Notes: generated by a model not told the origin, from the letters alone. Positions 37,958 to 46,126 are shown, numbered from the stretch's first letter. The stretch is 64,000 nucleotides of DNA from Pseudoalteromonas galatheae (GCF_005886105.2 NZ_PNCO02000001.1:3427501-3491500); one strand, 5' to 3'. Made by a program: numbers and translations.

Positions 37958-38362
37958 CTATTGCATAGACAGTCTGACTTTATCGTTTAGCGCTACAAAT
38001 TGCTGAACTAGTTTGTCACAAACATCTTTTGTTGCTCCACATTTTGCTGTCATATTAATATGGATAGAGCCATCTTTTTCGACAATTTCTCGTTTTACAA
38101 TCGATGGATAAGCTGGATGAGATTCAGGTGTAAATGAATAAATTGATTTTTCTTGTTCATTATCAACATTGATAATTGTCCAGCCATTTTGAGTTCGAAA
38201 AACAGCAGAAGGATTACTTTTTAGAGACTCTAATACCTGCAAAGCATTTGGTGATTTTGGGGATGACTTTTTATTGCCTTGGTATCCAAGCTCATCATTA
38301 TTAGTATTAGAAGCGCAACCAACTAAAAACGCGATAAAAATTATAGATGTTAAATTTTTCAC
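37958..38362 (-). CDS. Cassette-encoded lipoprotein of unknown function (134 aa)
   Basis: I start at GTG 38362-38360 (MKNLTSIIFIAFLVGCAS), with GGGAG 5 nt upstream; the open frame continues upstream but only through attC C. The lipobox is LVGC. The rest is short and polar, with a cysteine pair in KCGATKDVC. No family recognised. The gene stop lies 3 bp from attC B, as is normal for a cassette. Confidence 0.68.
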   Translation of the reverse strand: MKNLTSIIFIAFLVGCASNTNNDELGYQGNKKSSPKSPNALQVLESLKSNPSAVFRTQNGWTIINVDNEQEKSIYSFTPESHPAYPSIVKREIVEKDGSIHINMTAKCGATKDVCDKLVQQFVALNDKVRLSMQ

Positions 38363-38377
38363 CGAAACTCCCTTTGT

Positions 38378-38480
38378 GTATAACGCTTGCCGTAAACGGC
38401 ACAAAATAGCAGGCTAAAATTGGCGACGAAGGAGCACAAGCCTGCTGTTTTGTGTCCTTTGTTTGACGGTCTTGTTAGGA
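38378..38480 (-). repeat. attC site C
   Basis: Core GTATAAC and inverse core GTTAGGA, 103 bp. It is nearly identical to sites D and E over most of its length (AGCAGGCTAAAATTGGCGAC in the centre). Confidence 0.88.
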
Positions 38481-38846
38481 GCCGTAAGTTTCAAGTAATT
38501 TAATTAAGTGTGGTTTTGTATACTTTTCAATTGGGCATGTACCATCTGAATCTCCCGAATGCTGATATTCACCTGCATCAAATGCATCATAAATATCAAT
38601 GGCAGGACTTGGAATAAAATTACCACTGAAATTCATAAAGATATCATCCGTCATGAAACCAAAAATATAATTCATCGCACCATCAGCCAACTCAAACTCA
38701 ATTTCACTTTTCATATAAAGTTTTGCAATATTAAGTGAAAATAAATTGACTAAGTCAATCAAACCTCCCTCTTCGCTAAGACAAGCAAAGTCTTCAAATG
38801 AAATAGTATATTCATCTGCTTGTTTAATTAGCTCAAGAGTTTCCAA
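38475..38846 (-). CDS. Cassette-encoded protein of unknown function (about 123 aa)
   Basis: The start is uncertain. The frame is open into attC D, but sequence upstream of about 38850 is attC and not coding. A TTG at 38846 (LETLELIKQADEYTISFEDF) lies 11 nt after AGGAG, which itself is part of the attC end; no ATG is available before residue Met of YMKSE. The product is acidic and has no signal peptide or membrane span. A region EFELADGAMNYIFGFMTDD may be a small alpha/beta fold. No family recognised. The stop codon overlaps the inverse core of attC C. Confidence 0.6.
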   Translation of the reverse strand: METLELIKQADEYTISFEDFACLSEEGGLIDLVNLFSLNIAKLYMKSEIEFELADGAMNYIFGFMTDDIFMNFSGNFIPSPAIDIYDAFDAGEYQHSGDSDGTCPIEKYTKPHLIKLLETYGS

Positions 38847-38858
38847 TTTCTTAAAGGC

Positions 38859-38961
38859 TCCTAACGCTTGCCGTAAACGGCACAAAATAGCAGGCTAAAA
38901 TTGGCGACAAAGGAGCACAAGCCTGCTGTTTTGTGTCCTTTGGTTTAGGCACTTGTTGTCT
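38859..38961 (-). repeat. attC site D
   Basis: Core TCCTAAC and inverse core GTTGTCT, 103 bp. It differs from site C mainly by one base in the centre (GGCGACAAAGG against GGCGACGAAGG) and in the inverse-core side. Confidence 0.86.
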
Positions 38962-38963
38962 AA

Positions 38964-39440
38964 TTAGCACATATAGCTAATTAGACAACTATCAGCTTTT
39001 GCAAGCTCAGCTAAAAACTCTTTTAAATGAATAAAGTTCTGGGTGATATACTTTCTATCTTCCTCTATGTCTTCAAAGCCTGGGTAAATTTCAGCTTCAT
39101 CAACCAGATTAAGAAAATTCTCTAACAATTGATTTTCAGATATTTTCGATAATTCGGACGAAATTTCTTTAGTTTGTTCAGTCGAGAAATATCTAGCTGG
39201 GCCATAACCAACATCTTCATCAGAAATAGGTATTCCCCCTAAAAATACAGAACCGCCCAGAGAAGTAGCTTCCCAAACACTTTTATTTAGTAAGAAATGA
39301 ATTGCATGCCACGCTTTATCGACGTCACACGCTTTGCCACTGTCGTCTTCATATAAATACGATACTAGCTTTGACGGCTCTGCCAATATCTCGTTAAGCC
39401 GTTCTTCACTCACGCTTTTTAATGACGCTATCATTGACAT
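38964..39440 (-). CDS. DUF1877 (YfbM-like) cassette protein
   Basis: From ATG 39440-39438 (MSMIASLKSVSEERLNEIL), with AAGGAG 8 nt upstream, the product has 158 residues. The pattern MSMIxxLxxVSxExLxxIL, then VDKAWHAIHFLLN, FLGGIPISDEDVGYGPARY and a late EIYPGFED matches the DUF1877 family, of unknown function and frequently carried by mobile cassettes or immunity loci. No signal peptide. Stop lies 2 bp from attC D. Confidence 0.78.
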   Translation of the reverse strand: MSMIASLKSVSEERLNEILAEPSKLVSYLYEDDSGKACDVDKAWHAIHFLLNKSVWEATSLGGSVFLGGIPISDEDVGYGPARYFSTEQTKEISSELSKISENQLLENFLNLVDEAEIYPGFEDIEEDRKYITQNFIHLKEFLAELAKADSCLISYMC

Positions 39441-39464
39441 ATTGTGAACTCCTTGATTAAGAAA

Positions 39465-39567
39465 ACATAACGCTTGCCGTGAACGGCACAAAATAGCAGG
39501 CTAAAATTGGCGACAAAGGAGCGCAAGCCTGCTGTTTTGCGTCCCTTGGTTTAGGCCCTTGTTAGGC
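39465..39567 (-). repeat. attC site E
   Basis: Core ACATAAC and inverse core GTTAGGC (a perfect consensus GTTRRRY), 103 bp. Closely similar to sites C and D. Confidence 0.88.
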
Positions 39568-39575
39568 TTAAAGTT

Positions 39576-40166
39576 CTACTTAACCTCGAATTTCTGTGCG
39601 GAAGTCCAAAGCCCATACTTCATTGGGCTTTTATCTTCACCGACCGTTAAAATTTCATTTTTATAAGTGATATTTCCTGAGTATCTGTCACCTAATCCAA
39701 TGTGACCTATTGAATGTAAGAGCACTCTTTCTCTTTTAGTAAAACCTTGAGAGTAACCATCTAAGGCATTGTCTGCTCGCAAAGATAAAAGCATCAAAGT
39801 TTTGAAGACACCTGAACCACTCCCATGATCTATACATAGAATTATATTTACTCCGGAAGGCGAAGTTCCTATGTACTGATAAAAAAAAGAACCTTCACCT
39901 TTTTCTCTGGTGTAACCGACTAATTCTTTTCCATCCACTTTCCGGTGCTCTATATCAACAAAAAACCTATTACTTTTATTTGCTGATACTAAGTCAATTG
40001 AGGACGTTGTTGCTGAGGAGTCACTAATCCAACCTAGAAGCTCTTCAATAACCCTAGGGTTTATGTATTCCTCTCTAACAAAAGAGAAATTTAAATGCTT
40101 CCAGTACTGGCCAATATTATCGCTCGTATCACCAACCTTATAAATAATTTGCTTAGGTGGCTCCAT
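39576..40166 (-). CDS. Cassette-encoded protein of unknown function, probably missing its membrane anchor (196 aa)
   Basis: The listed start (MEPPKQIIYKVGDTSDN) has no ribosome-binding site. Upstream in the same frame, 40167-40250 encodes a hydrophobic helix (SLIGGICLIVGTIVGILGTA) with no start codon. An ATG at 40264-40262 followed by AAAAAG would open that frame if one A were added, giving MKKDGNQSS and then the helix. So a one-base loss in an A-run may have cut off an N-terminal anchor. The rest has LLHSIGHIGLGDRY but no recognised family. It lies between attC E and the interrupted attC F. Confidence 0.6.
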   Translation of the reverse strand: MEPPKQIIYKVGDTSDNIGQYWKHLNFSFVREEYINPRVIEELLGWISDSSATTSSIDLVSANKSNRFFVDIEHRKVDGKELVGYTREKGEGSFFYQYIGTSPSGVNIILCIDHGSGSGVFKTLMLLSLRADNALDGYSQGFTKRERVLLHSIGHIGLGDRYSGNITYKNEILTVGEDKSPMKYGLWTSAQKFEVK

Positions 40167-40303
40167 ATTTTTATTAACGTAAGCCGTTCCGAGAATGCCT
40201 ACTATGGTTCCTACAATTAGACAGATGCCACCAATGAGTGAACTTTGATTACCATCTTTTTCATACCATTACTGAGTCAAGATTAAACCTTATGTTTAAA
40301 GAA

Positions 40304-40310
40304 GCCTAAC
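40304..40310 (-). repeat. attC site F, core half left of the insertion sequence
   Basis: GCCTAAC directly abuts the left end of the insertion sequence. The remaining part of the same attC lies at 42148-42271. Removing the element and one AAC copy restores CCTAACGCCGC, which matches the start of other sites in the array. Confidence 0.8.
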
Positions 40311-42147
40311 GAGCCTGTAGAATAACTCGTTTCAAATTTGTTTTTGTAATCAACAAACGATAACTGAGTTCCTATTTTGATTCAATCGTTTAGTTGGGTG
40401 TGAGTTGTTATTTTAGGGCGTTTTTTTAAGCTGGTTTGTTGTGGTTTGAGAGGCGTTTCGGAGCTGTTAGGTCAGGTTGTTCTTAGCTTACGACACCCTT
40501 TCTCGTAACTTTTCGATATTGTGAACAAGGCAGTATAGCTGCCATTGAGCATTGACTTTTACTTGGCCGCGTAATGTGAGCTTATTCGTCCCTTTATTCA
40601 CCGTGATGTTGCCGAATAGTGGTTCGATACATCCAAGTCGTTCGCTGTATTGTCGTCGTCCTATTGGGCTGTCTATTTTTACTTTCATTTTGTCGATGTA
40701 ACTGATTTTTTTGCGAGACTCATCACTCTTAAACTGTACTTGCCGGCCTGTTTTTATCGGTGGCTTTCGCATGCACTGCTGTTGTAGTGGGCATACTTTG
40801 CAATCTTTTAAGTAACCACAGAATCGCGTGTATTCTTGGTTGTAGCTTTTTACATTGATACCGCTTCGCCACATCTCGTTCCCTGCGGGGCAGTGGCAGG
40901 TTTGTGTTGCTTCATCATAATGGAAGTCGTCTGAGGTAAATAAGCGTGGCTTGCCTTTACTGCGTTTTAATCGGCGCTTTTCTTGCTCTGTTTCGTAGGT
41001 TTCGCTCTCTTTAAACAGTGGGTTGCGTTTTCTAAATTGGTTATCAGCTATGTAAGTATCAAAGCCACTTTGCGCCATGAATTCAAGGTTCGCTTCACTA
41101 TTAAATCCACTGTCTGCGGTAAATTTAATGGCCTGTTTGTGAGAGAATTTATCACTGTTCAGTTTTTCAAGTTGTCGTTTTAATTGCTCAACGGCTGGCT
41201 GCAGTGTTTGTTGCTCGCCCACCGAGCCCCATGCCTGTGCTTGTAGTATAATTTGATGTTTCTCATCGTTTATCGCTATCCCGTTATAGCCTTGAATTGT
41301 GCCTTTTGACGTGGTCATTTTCGCGCTGTCTGGGTCGGTAATATTACTTTTAACCGGCTTACCTTTACTGCCTGTTTTCTCTTCGTGAGTAGCTAAGAAC
41401 TCGGTGATTTTATCTGCACTTTTATCTAGCTTTTCTTTTTACTTTAAGTCTTGAGTGACCAGCTCTTCACTTAAGCCATCTTGCGCTTGATGGCGCTCAA
41501 TTATGCGTTTGCTTGCGCGTTCTAATTTGGCTTTTTTACGGCCTAGCTCATCGAATGTACCGCTCCACTCTTTACTTGCGTTGGACTTCAATTTGCACCC
41601 ATCAATGGCAAACATGTTGCGTCCTATCAAGCCTTCTTCATCACATATCATCAGCACTTGCGTAAATAGCGGTTCAATCTGTTCGTGCATTTTAGCCACA
41701 AAACCCGCTATTGATGTGTAATGCGGCTGAATATCACCCGACACACTCATAAATAAAATGTTTGTTTCACACGCTTTAGCAATTCGCCGACTACTGATTA
41801 AACCATGTGCATAGCCCAGTAAAATAACCTTTAACATCACCGCGGGCGGATACGCCGCAGCGCCTGTTTTGTCGTTGTTATACCAAGCGTCAAAGCCCAA
41901 CAAGTCAAGCTTATTTTCGACAATATAACAAAGCGCATATTCAAAGGTTCCCGGCAAAATTTGCTCAGCGAAATTGATTGGAATAAATTTATTTTGGCGG
42001 GATAAGTCTGGCTTATAGTTGGCCATAACAGATTACCGTGGGTGAATAATAGCTATTAGATCACAGTAACCAACTCGATTCAAGGTTAAGAAATAGTCAA
42101 TCCAAAACCAACAATCCAGTACCTGGAAAGAGTAATTCTACAGCCTC
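40311..42147. mobile_element. IS1182-like insertion sequence inside an attC site
   Basis: Terminal inverted repeats of 18 bp (GAGCCTGTAGAATAACTC at the left; GAGGCTGTAGAATTACTC read inward from the right; 16 of 18 identical) bound 1,837 bp. AAC flanks both ends, consistent with a 3-bp target duplication. It carries one transposase frame on the minus strand with a nonsense codon. The family call rests on the transposase sequence. About 150 bp to either side of the transposase frame are non-coding. Confidence 0.85.
40488..42026 (-). pseudogene. IS1182-family transposase with an in-frame stop
   Basis: The frame starts at ATG 42026 (MANYKPDLSRQNKFIPINF, then the DUF772-type N-terminal domain with HGLISSRRIAKACETNILF) and reads through a TAA at 41441-41439 into KEKLDKSADKITEFLAT. 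It continues in the same frame to the stop at 40488, 512 codons in total. The second part holds the DDE-type core (FTADSGFNSEANLEFM) and cysteine-rich CPLQQQC. A single nonsense mutation is the only lesion I see; unless the stop is read through, the element cannot move by itself. Confidence 0.85.
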
Positions 42148-42271
42148 AACGCCGCGTTAAGTAGTGAGCAACGCCACCACGAAACCTAACCATACCACCG
42201 TAAACACAAAACCCAACGGTAGAATGAAAAATGCCAAGCGTTGGGAATCTGTCTTAAACGCTTTGTTATGC
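42148..42271 (-). repeat. attC site F, main part right of the insertion sequence
   Basis: It begins AACGCCGCGTTAAG next to the element and ends with GTTATGC at 42265. It is about 124 bp, longer than the others, with inner complementary parts CCCAACG and CGTTGGG. It follows the two-gene unit ending at 42266. Confidence 0.78.
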
Positions 42272-42727
42272 CTTTAGTGTGCGGTATAGCCTTTTGTATT
42301 CCGATATCACATGAGGCATATTTATTGGAGATGTAAAGGTCCCACCATGACCAATTGCATTGCGTTCTTTATAATAATCTGCAACGATATTGAAGTCGGA
42401 TTGCCCTTTAGGCGTCAATAAAGCCAACCGATTTTTGAAGTTCATTTCTGCACTCGCATTTGAGGGCAAAATATCCCACGCAGCTTTGTTTTTCCATGAA
42501 ATAGTCGAAGCTTTCTTTTTAACTATTTTTTTTGCTGACTCTTGGCGAACTCTGTCTTCTAAACGAGTAAACATAAACAAAAAATATGCTTGGTCATTTA
42601 GCTCACGTTTTCTAGCATATTTTTGCGCTTTTTTATTCCAACCTTTTGAAATTGCATCAAATTCGATAAAGGAGTAATCATTGTCGATTTCGAAATATTG
42701 TTTTTCAAGTTCATCAAAAATAGTCAT
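42266..42727 (-). CDS. Cassette-encoded HEPN-like protein
   Basis: The 153-residue, mostly helical protein has YKERNAIGHGG near its end: Arg122 and His127 make an R-x4-H motif like the active site of HEPN ribonucleases. The upstream helix FLFMFTRLEDRVRQ also fits that fold. This is pattern reading, not a profile match. Its ATG overlaps the stop of the upstream gene by 4 nt, so the two form one cassette with two coupled genes, the layout of many toxin-antitoxin pairs. The stop codon overlaps the inverse core of attC F. Confidence 0.6.
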   Translation of the reverse strand: MTIFDELEKQYFEIDNDYSFIEFDAISKGWNKKAQKYARKRELNDQAYFLFMFTRLEDRVRQESAKKIVKKKASTISWKNKAAWDILPSNASAEMNFKNRLALLTPKGQSDFNIVADYYKERNAIGHGGTFTSPINMPHVISEYKRLYRTLKA

Positions 42728-43149
42728 AGTTTAGTAGCTAACTCCAAAAGAAGCTCTGGTGTAAAATTTTCACCTTGTCTTCTTTGTGTCGGTGAAAACA
42801 ATTTCCATTTAGATTCCTTGTCTCCAAACTCTGAAAAGTCAACTAGAATGTATGCACCTTTTTTAGTCATTATGTCTAATCGACCATTTCCACCAATTAT
42901 CCATAAACCCACTGGTTTGATTGACATTAGAAGTTTAGTTTTTCTATAAATATTCAGCTTTGGAATTGACGTAGAAGGTACATTGAACTTAACCATTAAC
43001 TCTTCGTTCATCGACACACTGTCATTACTCTCTACAGAAAAATCATCTTCTGAAGCCAATCTACTTTCAACCGAATGGTAAAGTTTAGCAACCCTTTCTT
43101 TCCAGTCACTGACTCTCAACTCAATATGTTTTTGATCTATTTCAGCCAT
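42724..43149 (-). CDS. Partner of the HEPN-like protein, unknown function
   Basis: The 141-residue protein (MAEIDQKHIELRVSDWKERV) has a helical N-terminal third and a predicted beta-rich second half (LLMSIKPVGLWIIGGNGRLD; GAYILVDFSEFGDKESKWKL). No signal peptide and no recognised family. It is the promoter-proximal gene of a two-gene cassette, sharing a 4-nt ATGA overlap with the HEPN-like gene. A role as antitoxin or sensor is only a guess from the arrangement. Confidence 0.6.
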   Translation of the reverse strand: MAEIDQKHIELRVSDWKERVAKLYHSVESRLASEDDFSVESNDSVSMNEELMVKFNVPSTSIPKLNIYRKTKLLMSIKPVGLWIIGGNGRLDIMTKKGAYILVDFSEFGDKESKWKLFSPTQRRQGENFTPELLLELATKL

Positions 43150-43211
43150 GTATACACTCCGTTTTAAACGCTATTCTAGCACCTTTGTATTGAGAGTGAA
43201 CTCTGCTAGAG

Positions 43212-43307
43212 ACATAACGCCGTGTTAAGGCGTGGAATAACGTTTGCACACTTGAGCGAAGCGAAATCGGCACACGTTATGGAATCGCTCTTAAACGCTT
43301 GTTATGT
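43212..43307 (-). repeat. attC site G
   Basis: Core ACATAAC and inverse core GTTATGT, 96 bp, with inner arms ATAACGT and ACGTTAT. It has an individual sequence unlike the two main attC groups of this array. It follows higA. Confidence 0.82.
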
Positions 43308-43619
43308 ACGTAGTTCGATATCTTGCGTTGAAAACAAAGGTTTTACTTGCTTGGCTTCATCTTGATAACGATTTCGTGTATCCCACAAGTCCACAGCATG
43401 TTGAATGTTAAGCCAAAACTCAGGTGTATTCCCAAATGCAGCCGCTAACTTGATTGCAAGTGGAGCAGTCAGAGTACCACCATTAATTAAGTTACTGATG
43501 GTGTTCCTATGTACACCCATAGCTTCAGCTAATGTTTTTGATGTAATCTCCATTGGCTCCAAGAATTCAACTTTGAGCATTTCTCCTACACCAACTGGAC
43601 GACGTTTAGTTATGCGCAT
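43302..43619 (-). CDS. higA: HigA-family antitoxin
   Basis: The 105-residue protein is a typical HigA: N-terminal RRPVGVGEMLKVEFLEPMEI, a helix-turn-helix (SKTLAEAMGVHRNTISNLIN) and the C-terminal region NTPEFWLNIQHAVDLW. It should bind and repress its own promoter and neutralise HigB. It follows the toxin gene by 10 bp. The toxin frame has a nonsense codon, so this antitoxin may now stand alone. Confidence 0.88.
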   Translation of the reverse strand: MRITKRRPVGVGEMLKVEFLEPMEITSKTLAEAMGVHRNTISNLINGGTLTAPLAIKLAAAFGNTPEFWLNIQHAVDLWDTRNRYQDEAKQVKPLFSTQDIELRT

Positions 43620-43629
43620 TATCCTGACC

Positions 43630-43917
43630 TCAGTATTTATGAGGGTCTAAATAGGTGTCTTCTGCTACACCGTCAACCCACTTAAAAATCAAACGATACT
43701 GTTTATTCACCCGTATCGAACACCAACCTTTCAGATTACCTTCAAGATGTTCAAACCGATTACCCGGTGGAACTCTTAGATCTGATTCAGCTTTTGCTGC
43801 ATCTAGGATTTCAAGCTTCCGATACAGCGCATTCTATATAATTTTAGGAATCAAGCAATGACGCTTATCTTCCTCATAAAATGCTTCAAGCCAATCATCT
43901 TTAAAATTTACTGACAT
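43630..43917 (-). pseudogene. higB: HigB-family toxin with an amber codon
   Basis: The frame from ATG 43917 reads MSVNFKDDWLEAFYEEDKRH and LIPKII, then TAG at 43836-43834 (codon 28), then NALYRKLEILDAAKAESDL, NRFEHLEGNLKGWCSIRVNK, QYRLIFKW and a stop at 43630. The remainder matches HigB/RelE-type ribonucleases (SIRVNKQYRLIF). Only one lesion is seen in 95 codons, so the inactivation is recent or the stop is suppressed. It is the first gene of the cassette. Confidence 0.82.
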
Positions 43918-44001
43918 ATCCTCGCACTGTCTTACTGTGCATCAATAGTGAAATACTATCGCACAAAAGAGATGTGCACAAGTTGTGCAGGACAAGAAAG
44001 T

Positions 44002-44106
44002 ACATAACGCCGCAATTAAACAGCAAAAATTAGTTGGTTAAAATTTGTGAGGCACTAACAAAGCCAACTGATTTTTGTCAGTACTTATTAATGTGCTTTG
44101 TTAGGT
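44002..44106 (-). repeat. attC site H
   Basis: Core ACATAAC and inverse core GTTAGGT, 105 bp, with AGTTGGTTAAAATTTGTGAG in the centre. It belongs to the second attC group of this array with sites I and K. Confidence 0.86.
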
Positions 44107-44109
44107 GCA

Positions 44110-44394
44110 CTATTGCATACAGATAACTTGGTCTGATTGATAAGAGCCATTAGCTTGCTTAAAGTACATTTCGAACTCATGTCCGCAGACATTGTTACCA
44201 ATAAACCGCTTACAGTAAAACAGGTCTCCATCTTGATTTTTATACCAAGAATCGATATCAGCTTTATATTTCGAGCTTAAAACTTTGGGAATGCTGCTTG
44301 TTTTCTCCCAGTGATTTAAGTCGAAAGTACACCCATTTATCGGTTTAGCCGAACAACCTGATAGAAGCATCAATATTATAATCACACGCCACAT
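44110..44394 (-). CDS. Cassette-encoded small lipoprotein (94 aa)
   Basis: From ATG 44394-44392 (MWRVIIILMLLSGCSAKPIN) the product has a lipoprotein signal with lipobox LSGC (Cys14). An ATG 12 codons upstream is inside attC I and rejected. The mature part has four more cysteines (NGCTFDL, FYCKRF, NNVCGHE, VICMQ), perhaps two disulfides. No family recognised. Stop 3 bp from attC H. Confidence 0.68.
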   Translation of the reverse strand: MWRVIIILMLLSGCSAKPINGCTFDLNHWEKTSSIPKVLSSKYKADIDSWYKNQDGDLFYCKRFIGNNVCGHEFEMYFKQANGSYQSDQVICMQ

Positions 44395-44405
44395 TCTAAA
44401 TGAGC

Positions 44406-44510
44406 ACCTAACGCCGCAAATAAACGGCAAAAATTAGTTGGCTAAACTTGTGAGGAACGAACAAAGCCAACTGGTTTTTGTCCACCCTTTTTGATTTGCC
44501 TTGTTATATG
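44406..44510 (-). repeat. attC site I
   Basis: Core ACCTAAC and inverse core GTTATAT, 105 bp. It is nearly identical to site K in its first 70 bp (CGCCGCAAATAAACGGCAAA). Confidence 0.87.
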
Positions 44511-44669
44511 CCTATGGCCCCCAATAATCGAACTTAAAAACCACACCCTTGGGAATAACAAATCTAATGGAAGATCCACAGTGAATAATATGCTCACCAT
44601 GTAACTCCCCCAAAAAATGAAACAGTTTATAAGTAGAATTTTCCATTAACTAAAATAGGAAAATTTACG

Positions 44670-44936
44670 ATGAGAAAAAGCAAGTTCACCGAAACCCAAA
44701 TTGTCAGCATGATCAAAGAAGCTGAGTCAGGTATTCCTGTACCAGAAATCTGCCGTAAACATGGCATCGGCCAAAGTACATTTTACAAATGGCGCTCAAA
44801 ATATGGCGGTATGGAAGCGTCTGATATTAAACGCCTCAAAGAGCTTGAAGAAGAAAACCGTAAGCTAAAAGATATGTTTGCAACGCTTAGCCTAAAGCAC
44901 TCGATGCTTGAGGATATCATCGCAAAAAAGCTGTAA
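44670..44936 (+). CDS. IS3-family transposase OrfA
   Basis: The 88-residue protein has the helix-turn-helix MRKSKFTETQIVSMIKEAES through KHGIGQSTFYKWRSKYGG, then a leucine-zipper-like helix (LKELEEENRKLKDMFATLSL). It binds the IS ends. Near its 3' end an A6G slippery run lies at 44924-44930; a -1 shift there joins the frame to OrfB, the usual way IS3 elements make the fused transposase. Confidence 0.92.
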   Translation: MRKSKFTETQIVSMIKEAESGIPVPEICRKHGIGQSTFYKWRSKYGGMEASDIKRLKELEEENRKLKDMFATLSLKHSMLEDIIAKKL

Positions 44937-45010
44937 AAACAAGTAGGCGCAGAGCTTGGGTAGAGCATTTAAGAGCTCAATTTAACGTCAGCGTCGCATT
45001 TGCTTGTGAA

Positions 45011-45748
45011 GTGGCAGGGCTAAGCCGCTCAGTTTTTTATTACAAACATAAACGGCCGTTAGATGATGAAGTTATCGACGCATTACTTGCGCTGGTAGAG
45101 CGCCATCCTAGGTGGGGGCTGCCTAAGCTATTCAAAAGGCTTCGCAATAAAGGTAAGCCGTGGAATAAAAAGCGTGTTGAACGCGTTTACAACATGCTAA
45201 AACTAAACTTGAGACGTAAGGGGAAGCGCCGTGTTCCAACAAGAACACCTGAACCATTAAGTGCACCGACACAACATAATGAATCGTGGTCAATGGACTT
45301 TATGAGTGACGCATTAAGCTATGGACATCGCTTTAGAACACTGAATGTGCTGGATGATTTCAACCGACAAGCACTGGCGATTGAGGTCGATACAAGCTTA
45401 ACTTCTGAACGCGTTATTAGAACGCTACAACAAATTATTGCTTGGCGAGGAAAACCAAAGCAGATTAGAGCGGACAATGGCCCAGAATTTACTTCAACGG
45501 CACTCGAAGATTGGGCAATGAAAAATGACATCAAGTTGGAATTTATAGAGCCTGGCAGTCCTTACCAAAATGGTTTTGTTGAAAGGTTTAATCGGAGTTA
45601 CCGTGAAGAAGTGCTAGATTTATACTTGTTTGAGTCACTTCAAGAAGTACGTGAAATCACTGATGAGTGGTTAGATATTTACAATTATGAGCGACCACAT
45701 GATTCACTTGGCGATATGACACCAATTGGTTACCTTGAGGCTGCATAA
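45011..45748 (+). CDS. IS3-family transposase OrfB (DDE integrase)
   Basis: Listed from a GTG at 45011 (245 residues), but the same frame is open back to the A6G run at 44930 and is probably expressed as a fusion with OrfA by -1 frameshifting. The rve integrase core shows the DDE residues: Asp in SWSMDFMSDAL, Asp in IRADNGPEFT and Glu in GFVERFNRSYREEVLD. No stop or frameshift damage, so this copy looks active. Confidence 0.92.
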   Translation: MAGLSRSVFYYKHKRPLDDEVIDALLALVERHPRWGLPKLFKRLRNKGKPWNKKRVERVYNMLKLNLRRKGKRRVPTRTPEPLSAPTQHNESWSMDFMSDALSYGHRFRTLNVLDDFNRQALAIEVDTSLTSERVIRTLQQIIAWRGKPKQIRADNGPEFTSTALEDWAMKNDIKLEFIEPGSPYQNGFVERFNRSYREEVLDLYLFESLQEVREITDEWLDIYNYERPHDSLGDMTPIGYLEAA

Positions 45749-46007
45749 AATTCTATGAAATAGCTGTACTAAATTGGGTGGAGTTACAACCAGACTCTAT
45801 TTCTGATACTTCACCGAGAGGTAACTCCCAAGCTTTACCATCTAATAGTAACGGCCCACAATTTCCACCATTATTATCAATTACACCAAAGTATGTGTTA
45901 CCGTCTTGCGATGGTTCTACTTCACCTCTAAGGTATCCATCACCCTTGCATGCAATAAGAGCAAAAATTAGTGAAACTATGAATAAATACTTCATGATTT
46001 CCTTGGC

Positions 46008-46126
46008 ATATAACGCCGCGCGCACCGGCGCACAAGGCGTAGTTTGTTTTGTGTTAGAATAGAGCGCAGCGGAATGACACAAAACAAACGTAGCTTTTTG
46101 CGTCCTGTTGCCGCGCTTTGTTATAC
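46008..46126 (-). repeat. attC site J
   Basis: Core ATATAAC and inverse core GTTATAC, 119 bp, with long inner arms around AGTTTGTTTTGTGT and ACACAAAACAAACGT. It is the longest and most individual attC in the array. Confidence 0.83.

Larger units (their letters stand above)
44600..45788 (+). mobile_element. IS3-family insertion sequence (IS407-like group)
   Basis: The element is 1,189 bp with imperfect terminal inverted repeats starting TGTAACTCC at both ends and a 4-bp direct duplication ACCA (44596-44599 and 45789-45792). It carries overlapping orfA and orfB on the plus strand. The ends are confirmed by the fact that excision restores the interrupted cassette gene exactly. Confidence 0.92.
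44513..45995 (-). pseudogene. Cassette lipoprotein gene split by an IS3-family element
   Basis: The 5' part from ATG 45995 reads MKYLFIVSLIFALIACKGDG (lipobox IAC) to EIESG at the IS border. The 3' part at 44599-44513 resumes EHIIHCGSSIRFVIPKGVVF and ends KFDYWGP-stop. Joining them with the IS and one copy of the ACCA duplication removed gives a single open frame of 96 residues ending 3 bp from attC I. So the insertion is the only lesion. AAGGA lies 4 nt before the start. The intact protein has no recognised family. Confidence 0.85.

Noticed and set aside
38363..38404. N-terminal extensions starting MCRLRQAL or MCRSRQAL on genes at 38404, 38885 and 39491
   Set aside because: These residues are translations of attC sequence itself and recur wherever an attC lies upstream; the better starts are further downstream with their own ribosome-binding sites (or a weak one at 38846).
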